Counted from the stretch's first letter, positions 8,604 through 20,474 are shown. The stretch: 64,000 bases of DNA from Streptomyces sp. NBC_00285 (GCF_036174265.1 NZ_CP108055.1:4588001-4652000), one strand, 5' to 3'. Notes: generated from the sequence alone by a model not told the origin. Translations and numbers: made by a program.

Positions 8604-10838
8604 TCAGTCGGGCGCGACCGTCCCGTCCGTCAGTCCGTCGTACATCCCGCGCACGAGCTGCTCCCCGAGCCGGCCCGCGCGTCGGAGCGCCCGCTCGAAC
8701 TCGTCCAGCGCGCGGAAGCGCTCGCCGTAACGCCGTTGCTCGTCGAGCGGGAGCCGGGGCAGGTGAAGCCGGCGCACGTCCAGGCGTGTCGCGGTGGAGG
8801 CGTAGCTGCTGGCCTGCCGGTTGTTCGCGGTGCCGCGCAGGAAGCCGGCGAGGTACCAGGGGTCGAGCGCGGCGGGATCGGGGCGCAGCAGCACAAGGTT
8901 GCGCCCCAGGACGGCGCCCCCGGCCGCCTCGTCGATCACGCGCGCCATCGAACCCCCGCCGAGCACCGGTACGACGACGTCGCCCGGCTCGGTCAGCACG
9001 GCCTCCTCCTCGCTCTCGGGAAGCGTCCCGGAGGGGTCGGTCCCGGAGAGGACGTCGTGGTCGGTGAGGACGGGCACACGCGCGTGGCCGCCGTTTCCGC
9101 CCGTGCGCAGCAACAGAGCGCCTCCGCGCGCGAGTTCGCCAATGGTGGTCAGCGGCCAGCGCGAGGGCTGCGCGGCGTCGGCGCGCGGCGGGGTGAGGTC
9201 GACGGTCAGGCGGAGCGTCTCGTTCAGGCGCTCGCGCACGGCCGTGAGCTGTTCGGCGCCGTCGGCCATCGTGGCGGGTGGCAGGTGGCGGGCGGGGGCG
9301 AGGTCCACGTCGTCGTCGAGGAGTTCGATGACGGGCAGCGCGCGGGCCAGACCGGGCCGTTCGGCGAAACGGCCGGCCCGGCCGAAGGTCTGCCAGGCGT
9401 CGAGCACGGCCTCGCGCACGGCCCGCCAGTCCGGTCCGCCGCGCCCCTCCCCCGCGAACTGCCCCACGTCCACAAGCAGCACCTCCGGCTGCGCGGGCGC
9501 CTTCTCCGGCCGGCGCAGCACCCACAGGTGCAGCGGGATGTTGTACGGCGGTGCCGCCCCGACCGGGAGGGCGATCACGGCGCGCAGGGCACCGCGGCGC
9601 AGCAGGTCGGCGCGGATTCGGCGGCCGGAGCGGCGGGAGGCGGCGGCGGGCGGCATGAGCAGGACGCCGGCGCCGCCGTCCTTGAGGCGGGCGAGCGCGT
9701 GCTGGACCCAGGCGAGCTCGGACTCGGTGCGGGCCGGGAAGCCGTACTCCCAGCGGGGGTCGTAGGCGAGTTCGTCGTGGCCCCAGTTGCGTTCGTTGAA
9801 CGGCGGGTGGCACAGGACGGCGTCGGCGTGCAGCCGAGGGTGGGCGTCGGCGCGCAGGGTGTCGCCGGTGGCGCCGTGGATCGTGGACCAGGTGTGCAGG
9901 GCGAGCCGGAGCGTGGTGAGAGCGGCAAGTTCGGGGGCGCTGTCCTGGGCGTAGAGCTCCTGGTCGGGGCGGGTGGCTGCCGCCCGCAGGAGGGCTCCGG
10001 TGCCGCAGGCCGGGTCGAGGACGGTGCGGGCGGGGCCGACGAGGTCGGCCATGAGGGCGGCCAGGTCGGCGGGGGTGAGCGTGTACTGACGCGGGTTGGC
10101 GTCGAGGTACCTGCCGAGCAGGAACTCGAACGTCTGACGGGCGCCCAGCTCCGCGGCCAGCTCCGCGACGCCGCGCAGGAGGGGCGCGGAGGGGCGGAGT
10201 TCGGGGGCGGTGGGGGCGTGAACGGCCGGGCGGGTGTTCACGGGAGGGGCGGTGGGCGGGGTGTGCGCGCCGTTCTTGGGGTTGGTCGCGGCGCGCTCGG
10301 CGCTTGCGATGTTCGCGGTGTTCACGCCTGCAGGCCGGGCGGCGTCGCGTGCCGGAACCGAGCCCGGGGTGTTCACGACGGCCGGGGTGTTCACGGCCCG
10401 AGGCGTGTTCACGGCGTTAGGCGTGTTCACAGTCGGCGCTGATCCGAATCGCGGCGTCAGCACCTCCCGCAGCGCCCCCGGCAGCATGTCCGCAAGACGC
10501 TCGTCGGAGCCGGCGCTCACGTCCAGCCAGACCGGTGGGCGGTCGTGGATCAGCAACAGGACGCAGCCCGCGTGGGTGAGTGCGGTGACCGGGCCCTCGG
10601 GATGGCCCGAGAGCTGCTGCCAGACGCGCTCCCGCAGGGGCACTTCGGCGAGTTTCCCCTGCTTGCGCAGCCAGGACTCGACTTCCGCCAGTGCGAAGGA
10701 CGGGCTGGTCTCGCTGCCGCCGACGGGCCTCGGGAAGTCGGCGTGCCGACGGCGCCAGTTACTGACGGCCGCGCGGCCGACGCCGGCCAGTCGTGCGATA
10801 CCGGCAGCGGTCACCTCAGTCGCGTTGTCCTGCACCAC
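8604..10838 (-). CDS. Orphan N6-adenine methylase-like protein with N-terminal HTH and C-terminal target-recognition-like domain
   Basis: 744 aa. Residues 1-65 are an AlpA/MerR-like winged HTH (TAAGIARLAGVGRAAVSNWRR ending in an E-x-x-WLRKQ helix). Residues 137-200 carry a VNTPxx hexapeptide repeat. A type I HsdM-like methyltransferase domain (about 215-500) has motif I DPACGTG (275-281), but motif IV reads HPPF (344-347) where the catalytic family motif is NPPF/Y: the Asn codon position is CAC. The C-terminal part (about 560-744) resembles an HsdS target-recognition half with terminal coiled coil. No restriction or specificity gene is adjacent. It could be an active or lapsed solitary methyltransferase or a DNA-binding regulator. 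The start is ATG/GTG-type at 10838. Confidence 0.85.
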   Translation of the reverse strand: MVQDNATEVTAAGIARLAGVGRAAVSNWRRRHADFPRPVGGSETSPSFALAEVESWLRKQGKLAEVPLRERVWQQLSGHPEGPVTALTHAGCVLLLIHDRPPVWLDVSAGSDERLADMLPGALREVLTPRFGSAPTVNTPNAVNTPRAVNTPAVVNTPGSVPARDAARPAGVNTANIASAERAATNPKNGAHTPPTAPPVNTRPAVHAPTAPELRPSAPLLRGVAELAAELGARQTFEFLLGRYLDANPRQYTLTPADLAALMADLVGPARTVLDPACGTGALLRAAATRPDQELYAQDSAPELAALTTLRLALHTWSTIHGATGDTLRADAHPRLHADAVLCHPPFNERNWGHDELAYDPRWEYGFPARTESELAWVQHALARLKDGGAGVLLMPPAAASRRSGRRIRADLLRRGALRAVIALPVGAAPPYNIPLHLWVLRRPEKAPAQPEVLLVDVGQFAGEGRGGPDWRAVREAVLDAWQTFGRAGRFAERPGLARALPVIELLDDDVDLAPARHLPPATMADGAEQLTAVRERLNETLRLTVDLTPPRADAAQPSRWPLTTIGELARGGALLLRTGGNGGHARVPVLTDHDVLSGTDPSGTLPESEEEAVLTEPGDVVVPVLGGGSMARVIDEAAGGAVLGRNLVLLRPDPAALDPWYLAGFLRGTANNRQASSYASTATRLDVRRLHLPRLPLDEQRRYGERFRALDEFERALRRAGRLGEQLVRGMYDGLTDGTVAPD
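10369..10430 (-). repeat. Array of four GTGAACAC sites at exact 18-bp spacing inside the methylase-like gene
   Basis: On the plus strand GTGTTCAC occurs at 10369, 10387, 10405 and 10423 (18-bp period), with two further copies at 10318 and 10234. In protein this is the VNTPxx hexapeptide repeat. The half-site GTGAAC also occurs three times in the upstream intergenic region. Confidence 0.85.
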
Positions 10839-10914
10839 GCGCTCCCCTCGTCGTACGGGCCGACCCTGCGCCCCGCGTGTGCGCTGAGCATACCGACGTA
10901 CGCAAGATCTACCC

Positions 10915-10967
10915 GTTCACGCCCGTGTACATGCTATGCCATGTGAACGCGGTTGACTCGGTTCACA
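10915..10967. promoter_or_regulatory. Candidate operator with three GTGAAC/GTTCAC half-sites between divergent genes
   Basis: Half-sites lie at 10915-10920 (GTTCAC), 10943-10948 (GTGAAC) and 10961-10966 (GTTCAC). The last two form the inverted repeat TGTGAAC-N12-GTTCACA (10942-10967), which overlaps the -35 of the plus-strand promoter. The stretch lies between the methylase-like gene (minus) and the lipoprotein gene (plus). Confidence 0.6.
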
Positions 10968-10981
10968 AGCTCTGCTGTTAT
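10953..10981 (+). promoter_or_regulatory. Promoter of the lipoprotein gene
   Basis: TTGACT (10953-10958), 17-bp spacer, TGTTAT (10976-10981): a good primary-sigma promoter. It predicts a start near 10988 and a leader of about 160 nt before the ATG at 11148. The -35 sits inside the TGTGAAC/GTTCACA dyad. Confidence 0.65.
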
Positions 10982-11147
10982 TGACCCAGCGAACGAGTGA
11001 CTGCCCGAAAGGCAATGGTCGCCGCGTCGGAGGGGGACACAGCCATGGGCGTGCTCACCCCGCTCGAGGTGCGACCGGCTTCAGCGCAACGCGCCCCGCC
11101 TCAGCACCTCACGCCATCACCTCACCGCCACCCACCAAGGAATCGCC

Positions 11148-11951
11148 ATGCGTCGTACCGCACTTGCCGCCCTCTGCATCGCTGCCGTGGCCACCGCAGG
11201 ACTCACCGGCTGCCGGCCGGGCCAGGACACGGCGGACACTGGGACGGGCACGTCCAGCACGTCCAGCACGTCCGCCTCACCGAGCAAGTCCGCCGCGAAG
11301 AAGGAGGCGTTCGCCGGGCTGAACGGCGGCGAAATAGCCGACCAAGCCACGAAGGCGACGACCGGCGCCTCCTCGCTGCGCGTGAAGGGCCACATCCCTG
11401 ACGACGAGAGCGGCGGCATCATCAGCCTCGATGTCACCCTGAACAAGAAGGGCGAGTGCGCCGGCACGATCGGCCTGGGCGGCAAGGGCAAGGCCGAACT
11501 GATCAAGACCGGCGACACCGTGTACATGAAGTTCGACGAGGCGTTGCTCCGCGAGCAGAGCAAGGGCGAGTCGACGTCGGACACCGAGGCGGCCGTGGCC
11601 CTACTGGCCGGCAAGTGGACCAAGACGAAGGCGACGGGCTCCGACGCCAAGGAGTTCGAGAGCTTCTGCGACCTGGGCTCGGTGCTCGACGGCGCCGAGG
11701 ACACCAACTCCGACGCGAGCCGCGGGAAGACGACCACCGTCGAGGGGGCACCGGCGATCACCCTGCACGAGAAGGACGGCAAGGACCGCTACACCCTGTA
11801 CGTCGCAACCGAGGGCAAGCCGTATCTGCTGCGGATCGACAGCACCGCCGGAGCGGACCAGGGGTCCGTGTTCTTCAGCGACTTCGACAAGCCGGTCCCG
11901 ACGCAGAAGCCCGCCGGCCGGATCCTCGACCTCGACGCCCTCGGCGGCTGA
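11148..11951 (+). CDS. LppX/LprG-like lipoprotein
   Basis: Exported lipoprotein of 267 aa. The signal peptide ends in lipobox LTGC (Cys22). A Ser/Thr-rich linker (about 30-48) tethers a beta-rich domain whose layout (SSLRVKGHI..., DTVYMKFDEALL, GKWTKTKATG..., LYVATEGKPYLLRID) is that of the LppX/LprAFG family of lipid-carrier-like lipoproteins. AAGGA sits 8 nt upstream of the ATG. It is divergent from the methylase-like gene with a shared operator-like region, and convergent with the acetyltransferase gene downstream. The ligand is unknown. Confidence 0.85.
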   Translation: MRRTALAALCIAAVATAGLTGCRPGQDTADTGTGTSSTSSTSASPSKSAAKKEAFAGLNGGEIADQATKATTGASSLRVKGHIPDDESGGIISLDVTLNKKGECAGTIGLGGKGKAELIKTGDTVYMKFDEALLREQSKGESTSDTEAAVALLAGKWTKTKATGSDAKEFESFCDLGSVLDGAEDTNSDASRGKTTTVEGAPAITLHEKDGKDRYTLYVATEGKPYLLRIDSTAGADQGSVFFSDFDKPVPTQKPAGRILDLDALGG

Positions 11952-12002
11952 ACCGCGGGACCGTCCCACCACCCCAGGACGCCGCCCCGGGCTGCGGCCC
12001 AC

Positions 12003-12746
12003 TCAAAGGGTGTGCCGCATCCATACGTTGGGCTCGACGTACACCGCGTACCCGCGCTCCGGTTCGCACCGCACCGGCACCAGCGCCCCCGGGACCTCGA
12101 TGTCGCCCTGAGTGTCGAAGGGCAGCCCGGTCCAGCGACGCCACTGCTCCAGCGAGCCGGACACCGTCATGGAGGCCGGTGCCACCGCGTGGACAACGGC
12201 CCCGGACCGGGCGTGGACGCGCAACCAGGGGTCGTGCGGCAGGCCGTCGGGGCGTACGCGGTGGGCGTACTCGTGGATGGGGGTGCGCGGCTCCAGGTGC
12301 TTGGCGCTGGGGCGGACGGGGGCGACCACCTCGCTGAAGCCGTGGGCGCGGGCGCTGTCACGCATCGCCGAGAGCATCCGGGCGGACAGGCCGTGGCCCT
12401 GGAGACGCGGATCGACGACGACCGAGATCGCGCTGACCGTGTCCGGCCGTACGCCTCGGCGCAGATCGTCGAAGGCCCACACGAGCACTTGGTCCCAGCC
12501 CCGGGCGGGCAGTTCACCGCGCCCCTCGGCGTGAAGGGCGAAGGGCACGCTGTGGGCGTGCGCGACGACCTCACCTCGCTCGTCCTCGGCGAACAGCACA
12601 TACTCGGGGAGTTCGGCGGAGATCCGGCCGTAGTGGGCGTTGCCCACGGGATCCTCGGTCACGAACTCCGGCCAGCTGTTCGCCATGCCGAGGACGCGCT
12701 CCCGCATCTCGGGGCGCTCGGCGAGACTCGACACCTTCAGCTCCAT
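12003..12746 (-). CDS. GNAT-family N-acetyltransferase
   Basis: Cytoplasmic acetyltransferase of 247 aa. The acetyl-CoA-binding motif A appears as VSAISVVVDPRLQGHGLSARML (QGHGLS is the pyrophosphate loop), with the usual preceding strand (DQVLVWAF) and following helix (MRDSARAHGF). The C-terminal 80 residues (MTVSGSLEQWRRWTGLPFD... VWMRHTL) form a second lobe seen in actinobacterial homologues. I start at ATG 12746 (MELKVSSL); a longer in-frame start at 12806 adds a basic segment unlike the family. Substrate not predictable. Confidence 0.83.
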   Translation of the reverse strand: MELKVSSLAERPEMRERVLGMANSWPEFVTEDPVGNAHYGRISAELPEYVLFAEDERGEVVAHAHSVPFALHAEGRGELPARGWDQVLVWAFDDLRRGVRPDTVSAISVVVDPRLQGHGLSARMLSAMRDSARAHGFSEVVAPVRPSAKHLEPRTPIHEYAHRVRPDGLPHDPWLRVHARSGAVVHAVAPASMTVSGSLEQWRRWTGLPFDTQGDIEVPGALVPVRCEPERGYAVYVEPNVWMRHTL

Positions 12747-12868
12747 GCGGTCACCGTAGGCGCGGCGCCGAGCACCGGAAAGCGCATTTCCCGCCCGCCA
12801 CGGCACACGACCGCCCGGCGCCGAGCCCGCAGCAGGCCCGGCGCAACTCCCCGGCCCCGCAAGGCCCC

Positions 12869-13582
12869 TCAGTCCGCGTGGAACCTCGGCGGTGCGGCCG
12901 TCGGGTTACCACCGGTCGGCAGCTTCTGGCCGGCGCAGCCCGAGAGGACCTTCTCCATCGCGGACTTCTCGGCAGCCGTGACCCACAGGTCGTACTTCTT
13001 CTTCACAGCGACCTGGGCGGCCACATAGGTGCACCGGTACGCCTTGTTGGGCGGCAGCCACGTCGCCGTGTCACCGTCACCCTTGGAGCGGTTGGTACTC
13101 GCGTCCACGGCGAGAAGGTTGAGGGGGTCGTTGGCAAGGGCTATGCGTTTGCCGGCGGCCCAGTACTTGGCGCCCTTCTGCCAGGCGTCGGAGAGCGCGA
13201 CCATATGGTCGATGTCGACCTGGCTGCGCCCGCGCCGGTAGGTCACCTCCTTGCCCGAGTACGGGTCCGACTGCAGCACGCCGTAGGACACCTTGCAGTC
13301 CCCGCTGGTGAACTTCACGTCCTCCAGGTCGCGTTTGAGTATGTCGTCGCGGGTGTCGCACTCGTTCGAGTCCGTGTCCGCCCACGCGGTGCCGAACCTG
13401 TCGCGGTCGTACCCCGTCTTGGGCGCCCGCCCCTTCACGGTGAGCGACTTCGCGGCGGTGAGGGCCGCACCCGAGCCCCCGCTCTCCTCCGGCCCGCCGG
13501 ACCCTGCGGTCGTCTCCGCCTTGCACCCGGCCACAGCGAACACCAGTACGACGGCAGCCGCGGCCCCGCCCCTCAGACGCAT
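12869..13582 (-). CDS. Secreted lipoprotein HNH endonuclease (DUF1524/GmrSD C-terminal type)
   Basis: 237 aa. A short signal peptide with lipobox VAGC (Cys20) and a Gly/Ser-rich linker precede an HNH nuclease domain of the DUF1524 type: VDIDHMVALSDAW supplies the His-Me finger, NDPLNLLAVDASTNRSKGD the central Asn elements, and a conserved AYRCTYVAAQV helix follows. Such exported nucleases are common in Streptomyces and probably degrade extracellular nucleic acid. The ATG at 13582 is preceded by GGGAGGGG. The in-frame region upstream (to 13681) lacks signal-peptide character, so I excluded it. Confidence 0.88.
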   Translation of the reverse strand: MRLRGGAAAAVVLVFAVAGCKAETTAGSGGPEESGGSGAALTAAKSLTVKGRAPKTGYDRDRFGTAWADTDSNECDTRDDILKRDLEDVKFTSGDCKVSYGVLQSDPYSGKEVTYRRGRSQVDIDHMVALSDAWQKGAKYWAAGKRIALANDPLNLLAVDASTNRSKGDGDTATWLPPNKAYRCTYVAAQVAVKKKYDLWVTAAEKSAMEKVLSGCAGQKLPTGGNPTAAPPRFHAD

Positions 13583-13773
13583 CACTTGCGCCCCTCCCCT
13601 TGCAACCCGGTCCGCCCCCGCAGGGAGCGCATTCCCTGAACGACGCCGCGCACACCGTAGCGAGCGGGCGCACGGCGGCATTCAGAAGGTCCGGACCGCC
13701 ACCCCTTCGAGTGGGCATCGCGGGCATAACGGTCGTATCGTCGTTTCTGAGTCGCCTCCGGAAGGAGCTCTGG

Positions 13774-13959
13774 ATGGGCATCCTCGACAGGTTCAAGAGC
13801 AACCGCCAGATGCAGGACAAGGCCAAGGGCATGTCCGACATGGCGGAACGAAAGGCCAACGAGAAAACGGGCAACAAGTACGAGGGCCAGGTCGACGACG
13901 CGCAGCAGAAGATCGAAGGGTCGCTCGGCATGGATCGCGACAGGCCCGAACAGCCGTAA
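13774..13959 (+). CDS. MT0933-like small antitoxin-family protein
   Basis: A 61-aa hydrophilic, charged helical protein (MGILDRFKSNRQMQDKAKG...). The C-terminal NEKTGNKYEGQVDDAQQ segment resembles the MT0933/Rv0909 antitoxin family. The GAAGGAG at 13761-13767 is ideally spaced from the ATG at 13774. In Streptomyces such proteins usually occur alone and no toxin gene is adjacent here, so the family name should not be read as proof of a toxin-antitoxin pair. A CsbD-like stress protein is the alternative. Confidence 0.75.
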   Translation: MGILDRFKSNRQMQDKAKGMSDMAERKANEKTGNKYEGQVDDAQQKIEGSLGMDRDRPEQP

Positions 13960-14138
13960 GGCCGAAGGCCCAAGACCCCGTTGGACCGAAAGCCCGAAGA
14001 CCCACGGAGGACACCGGGTCCCGCCGAGCACAGCCCGAGCGGGCTCCCCTTCACCTCCGGCCCAGAGGCCGTCCGCGGAGTTCCGTCTCCCGCGGGCGGC
14101 TTCTGCGTTCCGCGAGCTTGCACCAGGCATCGCGAGGT

Positions 14139-14735
14139 TCAGGCCGGCCACGGCAGCACCGTGAGCTCCGGCCACACCTCTTTCCAGCGTGCGGCCTTGG
14201 CCTCGTAGACCTCTCTGGGCGCGAGCACCGGGTTGGGCCGGACCACGAGGTTGAACACGTCGGACAGTCCGTGGGGTGCGTACACGCGCCAGTCGCCGCC
14301 GGGCTCCAGTCGCACGCCCAGACAGCAAGTCGTCGCGGCAAAGCGGTCGATGGCGGACTCGGTGGAGTCGTGGGGAGGGCAGGGCACTTTGAACTTCTGC
14401 TCGTACCAGAGATGCACCCGGGCCTCGTTGCGGATCTCCACCTCGGCCGGCAGGCCGTCGAACACCTCTCGCCCGGCCTTGATCACGGCGTCCTCGGCCT
14501 CCCAGGAGAGATCGGTGTCGTCGAAGTAGAAGACGTCGTAGTCCTTGATGCCATGGGCCGGAGGCCTGCCGGTGACCTCGTTCCACACGGTCTGGAACAG
14601 ACAGCCCGCTGTCACGTACCAGCCCGGCAGGTCAAGCCTCGCCGTGCCGGCGATCACCTCGGTCAGGATCTCGTTCCGGCCGAGCACGGTGCGGAATCCG
14701 TCCAACTGCTCCGCGAGAGAAAGTCGCCCCAGCAT
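14139..14735 (-). CDS. Nucleotidyltransferase-like family protein (DUF925 type)
   Basis: Cytoplasmic protein of 198 aa with the pattern of the NTase-fold DUF925 family: WYVTAGCLFQTVWNEVTG near the start, the acidic pair KDYDVFYFDDTDLSWE, then EVRNEARVHLWYE. The first Asp pair matches the metal-binding position of nucleotidyltransferases, but the biochemical role of the family is unknown. ATG at 14735. It lies 18 bp downstream of the SCO6745-like gene and is probably in the same transcript. Confidence 0.8.
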   Translation of the reverse strand: MLGRLSLAEQLDGFRTVLGRNEILTEVIAGTARLDLPGWYVTAGCLFQTVWNEVTGRPPAHGIKDYDVFYFDDTDLSWEAEDAVIKAGREVFDGLPAEVEIRNEARVHLWYEQKFKVPCPPHDSTESAIDRFAATTCCLGVRLEPGGDWRVYAPHGLSDVFNLVVRPNPVLAPREVYEAKAARWKEVWPELTVLPWPA

Positions 14736-14753
14736 CCGCCCTGCCTATCACGA

Positions 14754-15662
14754 TCAGACCCTCCCTATGCCCAGGGTCGTCTCCGACGGAAGCAGTCCGG
14801 AGGACAGCACCGCGACCCAGAAGTCGCCGAGCAGGTCCGCGAGTCGGCCCGTCTCCGTTGCGCCGAGCAACTGCCATGGGGAGGCAGCGAGTTGGTCGGT
14901 GTGGTGTTCCACTCGGTGCCGGAGGTCGCGGCCGGCGTCCGTGGCTCCACCCCTCTCGTCGACCAGGCCACGCGCTGCCAGGCGGTCCCGCGCGGACTCC
15001 CATTCCCCCGGGCTCCAGCCCCGGCTCTCGAAGCGCGGCACGGACGCGGCGCCGATCGCGGCGAAGGAGACCAACGACTCGACCGGGTCGAGGCCGGCCA
15101 CCAGCAGGGCCGCCAGATGGCCGTCGCCCCGATGCTCACGCAGGATCGTCGCCGCCTGCCACAGCTGGAGGTGCGGGGCCTCGGCCCACTTCAGTTCGGC
15201 GTTGGCCGCGGCGAGCGGGCGACCCGCCGTGTTCACCGACTCGGCGGCTCTGCGGGCGAGGGCGGCGGCCTCCGCCAGCTCGGGACCGTCGACGCGGTCA
15301 CCGAGGATCGTCCGGTAGGCCCGGTCGATCCCGCGCAACCTCGCCGCGAGTACCGCCTCGGGATCGGCTGCCGCCCACGCCGAGTCGATGTGCTCGGCGA
15401 CCATGCGCGGGCTGAAGCTGTAGAAGGCGGAGGCCACTCGCTCGGCACCCACCGGCCCCAACGGCGCTGCACGGAGGGGGAAGTAGCTCGGCCAACGCTC
15501 CTTCGTGTCGTATCCGAGCGCGGCCGCCTCCTCGAAGACCTCCGGCGCGTAGTAGAGGACCGCGTGCAGGGGTTCCAGGAGGTGCCAGAGCTGACGCACA
15601 CGGGCCGGTTCCACAGCGCCGCCGCCCATACCGGCCACAGCTTCACCGTCGTACTTCGACAT
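14754..15662 (-). CDS. SCO6745-family (SalK-like) helix-turn-helix protein
   Basis: 302-aa, mostly helical protein with the features of the SCO6745 family: LWHLLEPLHAVLYYAPEV near the N-terminus, central FSPRMVAEHIDSAW and RIDRAYRTILGD, and a C-terminal winged-helix-like part (WSPGEWESARDRLAARGLVD). The family function is unestablished. The ATG at 15662 is preceded by GGAGGGGG. It is divergent from a TetR gene 97 bp away, so the TetR product is the likely regulator of this gene and of the downstream nucleotidyltransferase-like gene. Confidence 0.82.
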   Translation of the reverse strand: MSKYDGEAVAGMGGGAVEPARVRQLWHLLEPLHAVLYYAPEVFEEAAALGYDTKERWPSYFPLRAAPLGPVGAERVASAFYSFSPRMVAEHIDSAWAAADPEAVLAARLRGIDRAYRTILGDRVDGPELAEAAALARRAAESVNTAGRPLAAANAELKWAEAPHLQLWQAATILREHRGDGHLAALLVAGLDPVESLVSFAAIGAASVPRFESRGWSPGEWESARDRLAARGLVDERGGATDAGRDLRHRVEHHTDQLAASPWQLLGATETGRLADLLGDFWVAVLSSGLLPSETTLGIGRV

Positions 15663-15690
15663 GGTTTGCCCCCTCCACCGCATCCACAAC

Positions 15691-15731
15691 TTGACACTGA
15701 CTAGATTGCCTCACCCGGCCGAACTTGTCAA
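15691..15731 (-). promoter_or_regulatory. Divergent promoter/operator between the SCO6745-like and TetR genes
   Basis: On the minus strand TTGACA (15731-15726), 17 bp, CAATCT (15708-15703) is a near-consensus promoter for the SCO6745-like gene. A second TTGACA on the plus strand at 15691-15696 makes an inverted pair with it (29 bp between), a plausible TetR-bound region. Confidence 0.55.
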
Positions 15732-15759
15732 TGGAAAGATTCCGCGTACGCTGCTGACC

Positions 15760-16344
15760 ATGGCACCCGCGGAAACGAAGCAGCCGAACCGCCCCTACCA
15801 TCACGGCGACCTCCGCCGCGCGATCCTCACCGCCGCGCTCGATGTCATCGCCGCCGACGGCCCCGCCGGGCTGAGCCTGCGGGACCTCGCCCGCCGCGCC
15901 GGCGTCTCGCACGCGGCCCCGGCCCATCACTTCAGGGACCGCACCGGGCTCCTCACGGCGATCGCCGCCGAGGGCTTCGGGTTGCTCGCGGCCACCCTCA
16001 AGGAGGCCTCGGACCTCAAGGACGCGGGCGTGCACTACGTACGCTTCGCCCGCGAGCACCCCGCCCACTTCCAGGTGATGTTCACGCCCGAGCTGTTGCG
16101 CGCGGACGACCTCGAACTCACCACGGCCCGTGCCCTGGCCGCCGATGCCCTGCGCACCTCTGTCTCGGCCGTACAGGCGGAGGACTTCGGCATCGACAGC
16201 CGCCTCGCGGGGGTCGCCGCCTGGTCCCTCGCCCACGGCTTCGCCACGCTGCTCCTGAGCCACAACCTGGACGGCCCGGTCGGCGACAAGGACCCCGAGG
16301 AGATGTTCCGGACCCTGGCGACGACGCTCTTCCGCACGCCCTGA
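15760..16344 (+). CDS. TetR-family transcriptional regulator
   Basis: 194 aa. The N-terminal HTH is typical (HGDLRRAILTAALDVIAADG ... LSLRDLARRAGVSHAAPAHHF), followed by a WHG-type C-terminal domain (VHYVRFAREHPAHFQVMF) found in a large actinobacterial TetR subgroup. The ATG at 15760 is chosen because translation from further upstream would cross the divergent promoter; the SD is weak. It is divergent from the SCO6745-like gene, which it probably controls. The ligand is unknown. Confidence 0.88.
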   Translation: MAPAETKQPNRPYHHGDLRRAILTAALDVIAADGPAGLSLRDLARRAGVSHAAPAHHFRDRTGLLTAIAAEGFGLLAATLKEASDLKDAGVHYVRFAREHPAHFQVMFTPELLRADDLELTTARALAADALRTSVSAVQAEDFGIDSRLAGVAAWSLAHGFATLLLSHNLDGPVGDKDPEEMFRTLATTLFRTP

Positions 16345-16607
16345 CCCCACGGAGACACGGAGACCCTGAGACACGGAGACCCTGAGCCGCGGGACCTGGC
16401 CGCAAGGCACACCGCCGGGCAGGGCCCACGGCCCGACCGCGGGCCTCGCCGGGACACCCCGGACCCGCCCGGGACCGCGCAGTCACGCCCACAGCCCGAC
16501 CGCGAGGCACACCGCCACGCTCACGGCCCCACCGCGAGGCACACCGCCCCCACAGCCCGACCGCAGGTCACACCGCCGTACCCACGCCCAGACCGCAGGT
16601 CACACCG
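16345..16607. repeat. Degenerate GC-rich tandem repeats between convergent TetR and mfd genes
   Basis: Two repeat types. A perfect 16-bp tandem duplication (ACACGGAGACCCTGAG at 16355-16370 and 16371-16386) starts the region. Then a degenerate unit of about 30-34 bp built on CCCGACCGCGAGGCACACCG recurs about five times from 16430 to 16607, ending just before the mfd stop. No gene is supported. It may act as a transcription barrier between converging genes. Confidence 0.7.
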
Positions 16608-20138
<3,531 letters not shown>

Positions 20139-20402
20139 TCTGGGCGGCTTTCGTCCGGGGGTTCGACAGGGTGGTCGACTGGGGGCGGGCAACGCGAAGG
20201 GCCCGACGCGGTGAAGAGCCGGGGGGTCTCCAGCCTACGACGGCGTCGGCCCGGCCGTCGGAGCCTGTGGACAACCTCCGCCCCGCCACCGGCCACCGCC
20301 ACCGGCTATCGCCACCGCCCACTCGGCGGCACCCAGCATCCCCGCACACCCAACACCGCCCCGCGCTCCGCACCCCCGCACCCCCCACCGGGAACGAAAG
20401 AA

Positions 20403-20442
20403 CCCGGCGCCGAGAAGTCCCCCGTGACTTCTCGGCGCCGGG
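20403..20442 (-). terminator. Strong bidirectional-looking terminator downstream of the ABC permease gene
   Basis: Perfect 16-bp stem (20403-20418 with 20427-20442), 8-nt loop, located 33 bp past the permease stop. The remaining intergenic DNA from 20139 to 20402 is GC-rich, with no supported gene; it must contain the mfd promoter. Confidence 0.8.
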
Positions 20443-20474
20443 CGTTCCCCCGTGTCAGGGTGGCTTGTGGGTGG

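Noticed and set aside
10369..10430. CRISPR or integron-like array at 18-bp spacing
   Set aside because: The repeat is in frame inside a coding region, spacers are only 10 bp, and it encodes a peptide repeat.
8604..10838. Restriction-modification, BREX or Pgl phage-defence system around the methylase-like gene
   Set aside because: No endonuclease, PglZ, BrxC, kinase or HsdR partner lies next to it. Neighbours are a membrane protein/kinase pair and a lipoprotein.
12869..13582. The HNH nuclease lipoprotein as part of the toxin/SUKH locus
   Set aside because: It is 15 kb away, carries a signal peptide and lipobox, and belongs to a different (DUF1524-type) nuclease family.
13774..13959. A toxin-antitoxin pair based on the MT0933-like antitoxin family match
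   Set aside because: No toxin-like gene is adjacent on either strand. The divergent neighbour is a secreted HNH nuclease with its own signal peptide, so pairing is not supported.
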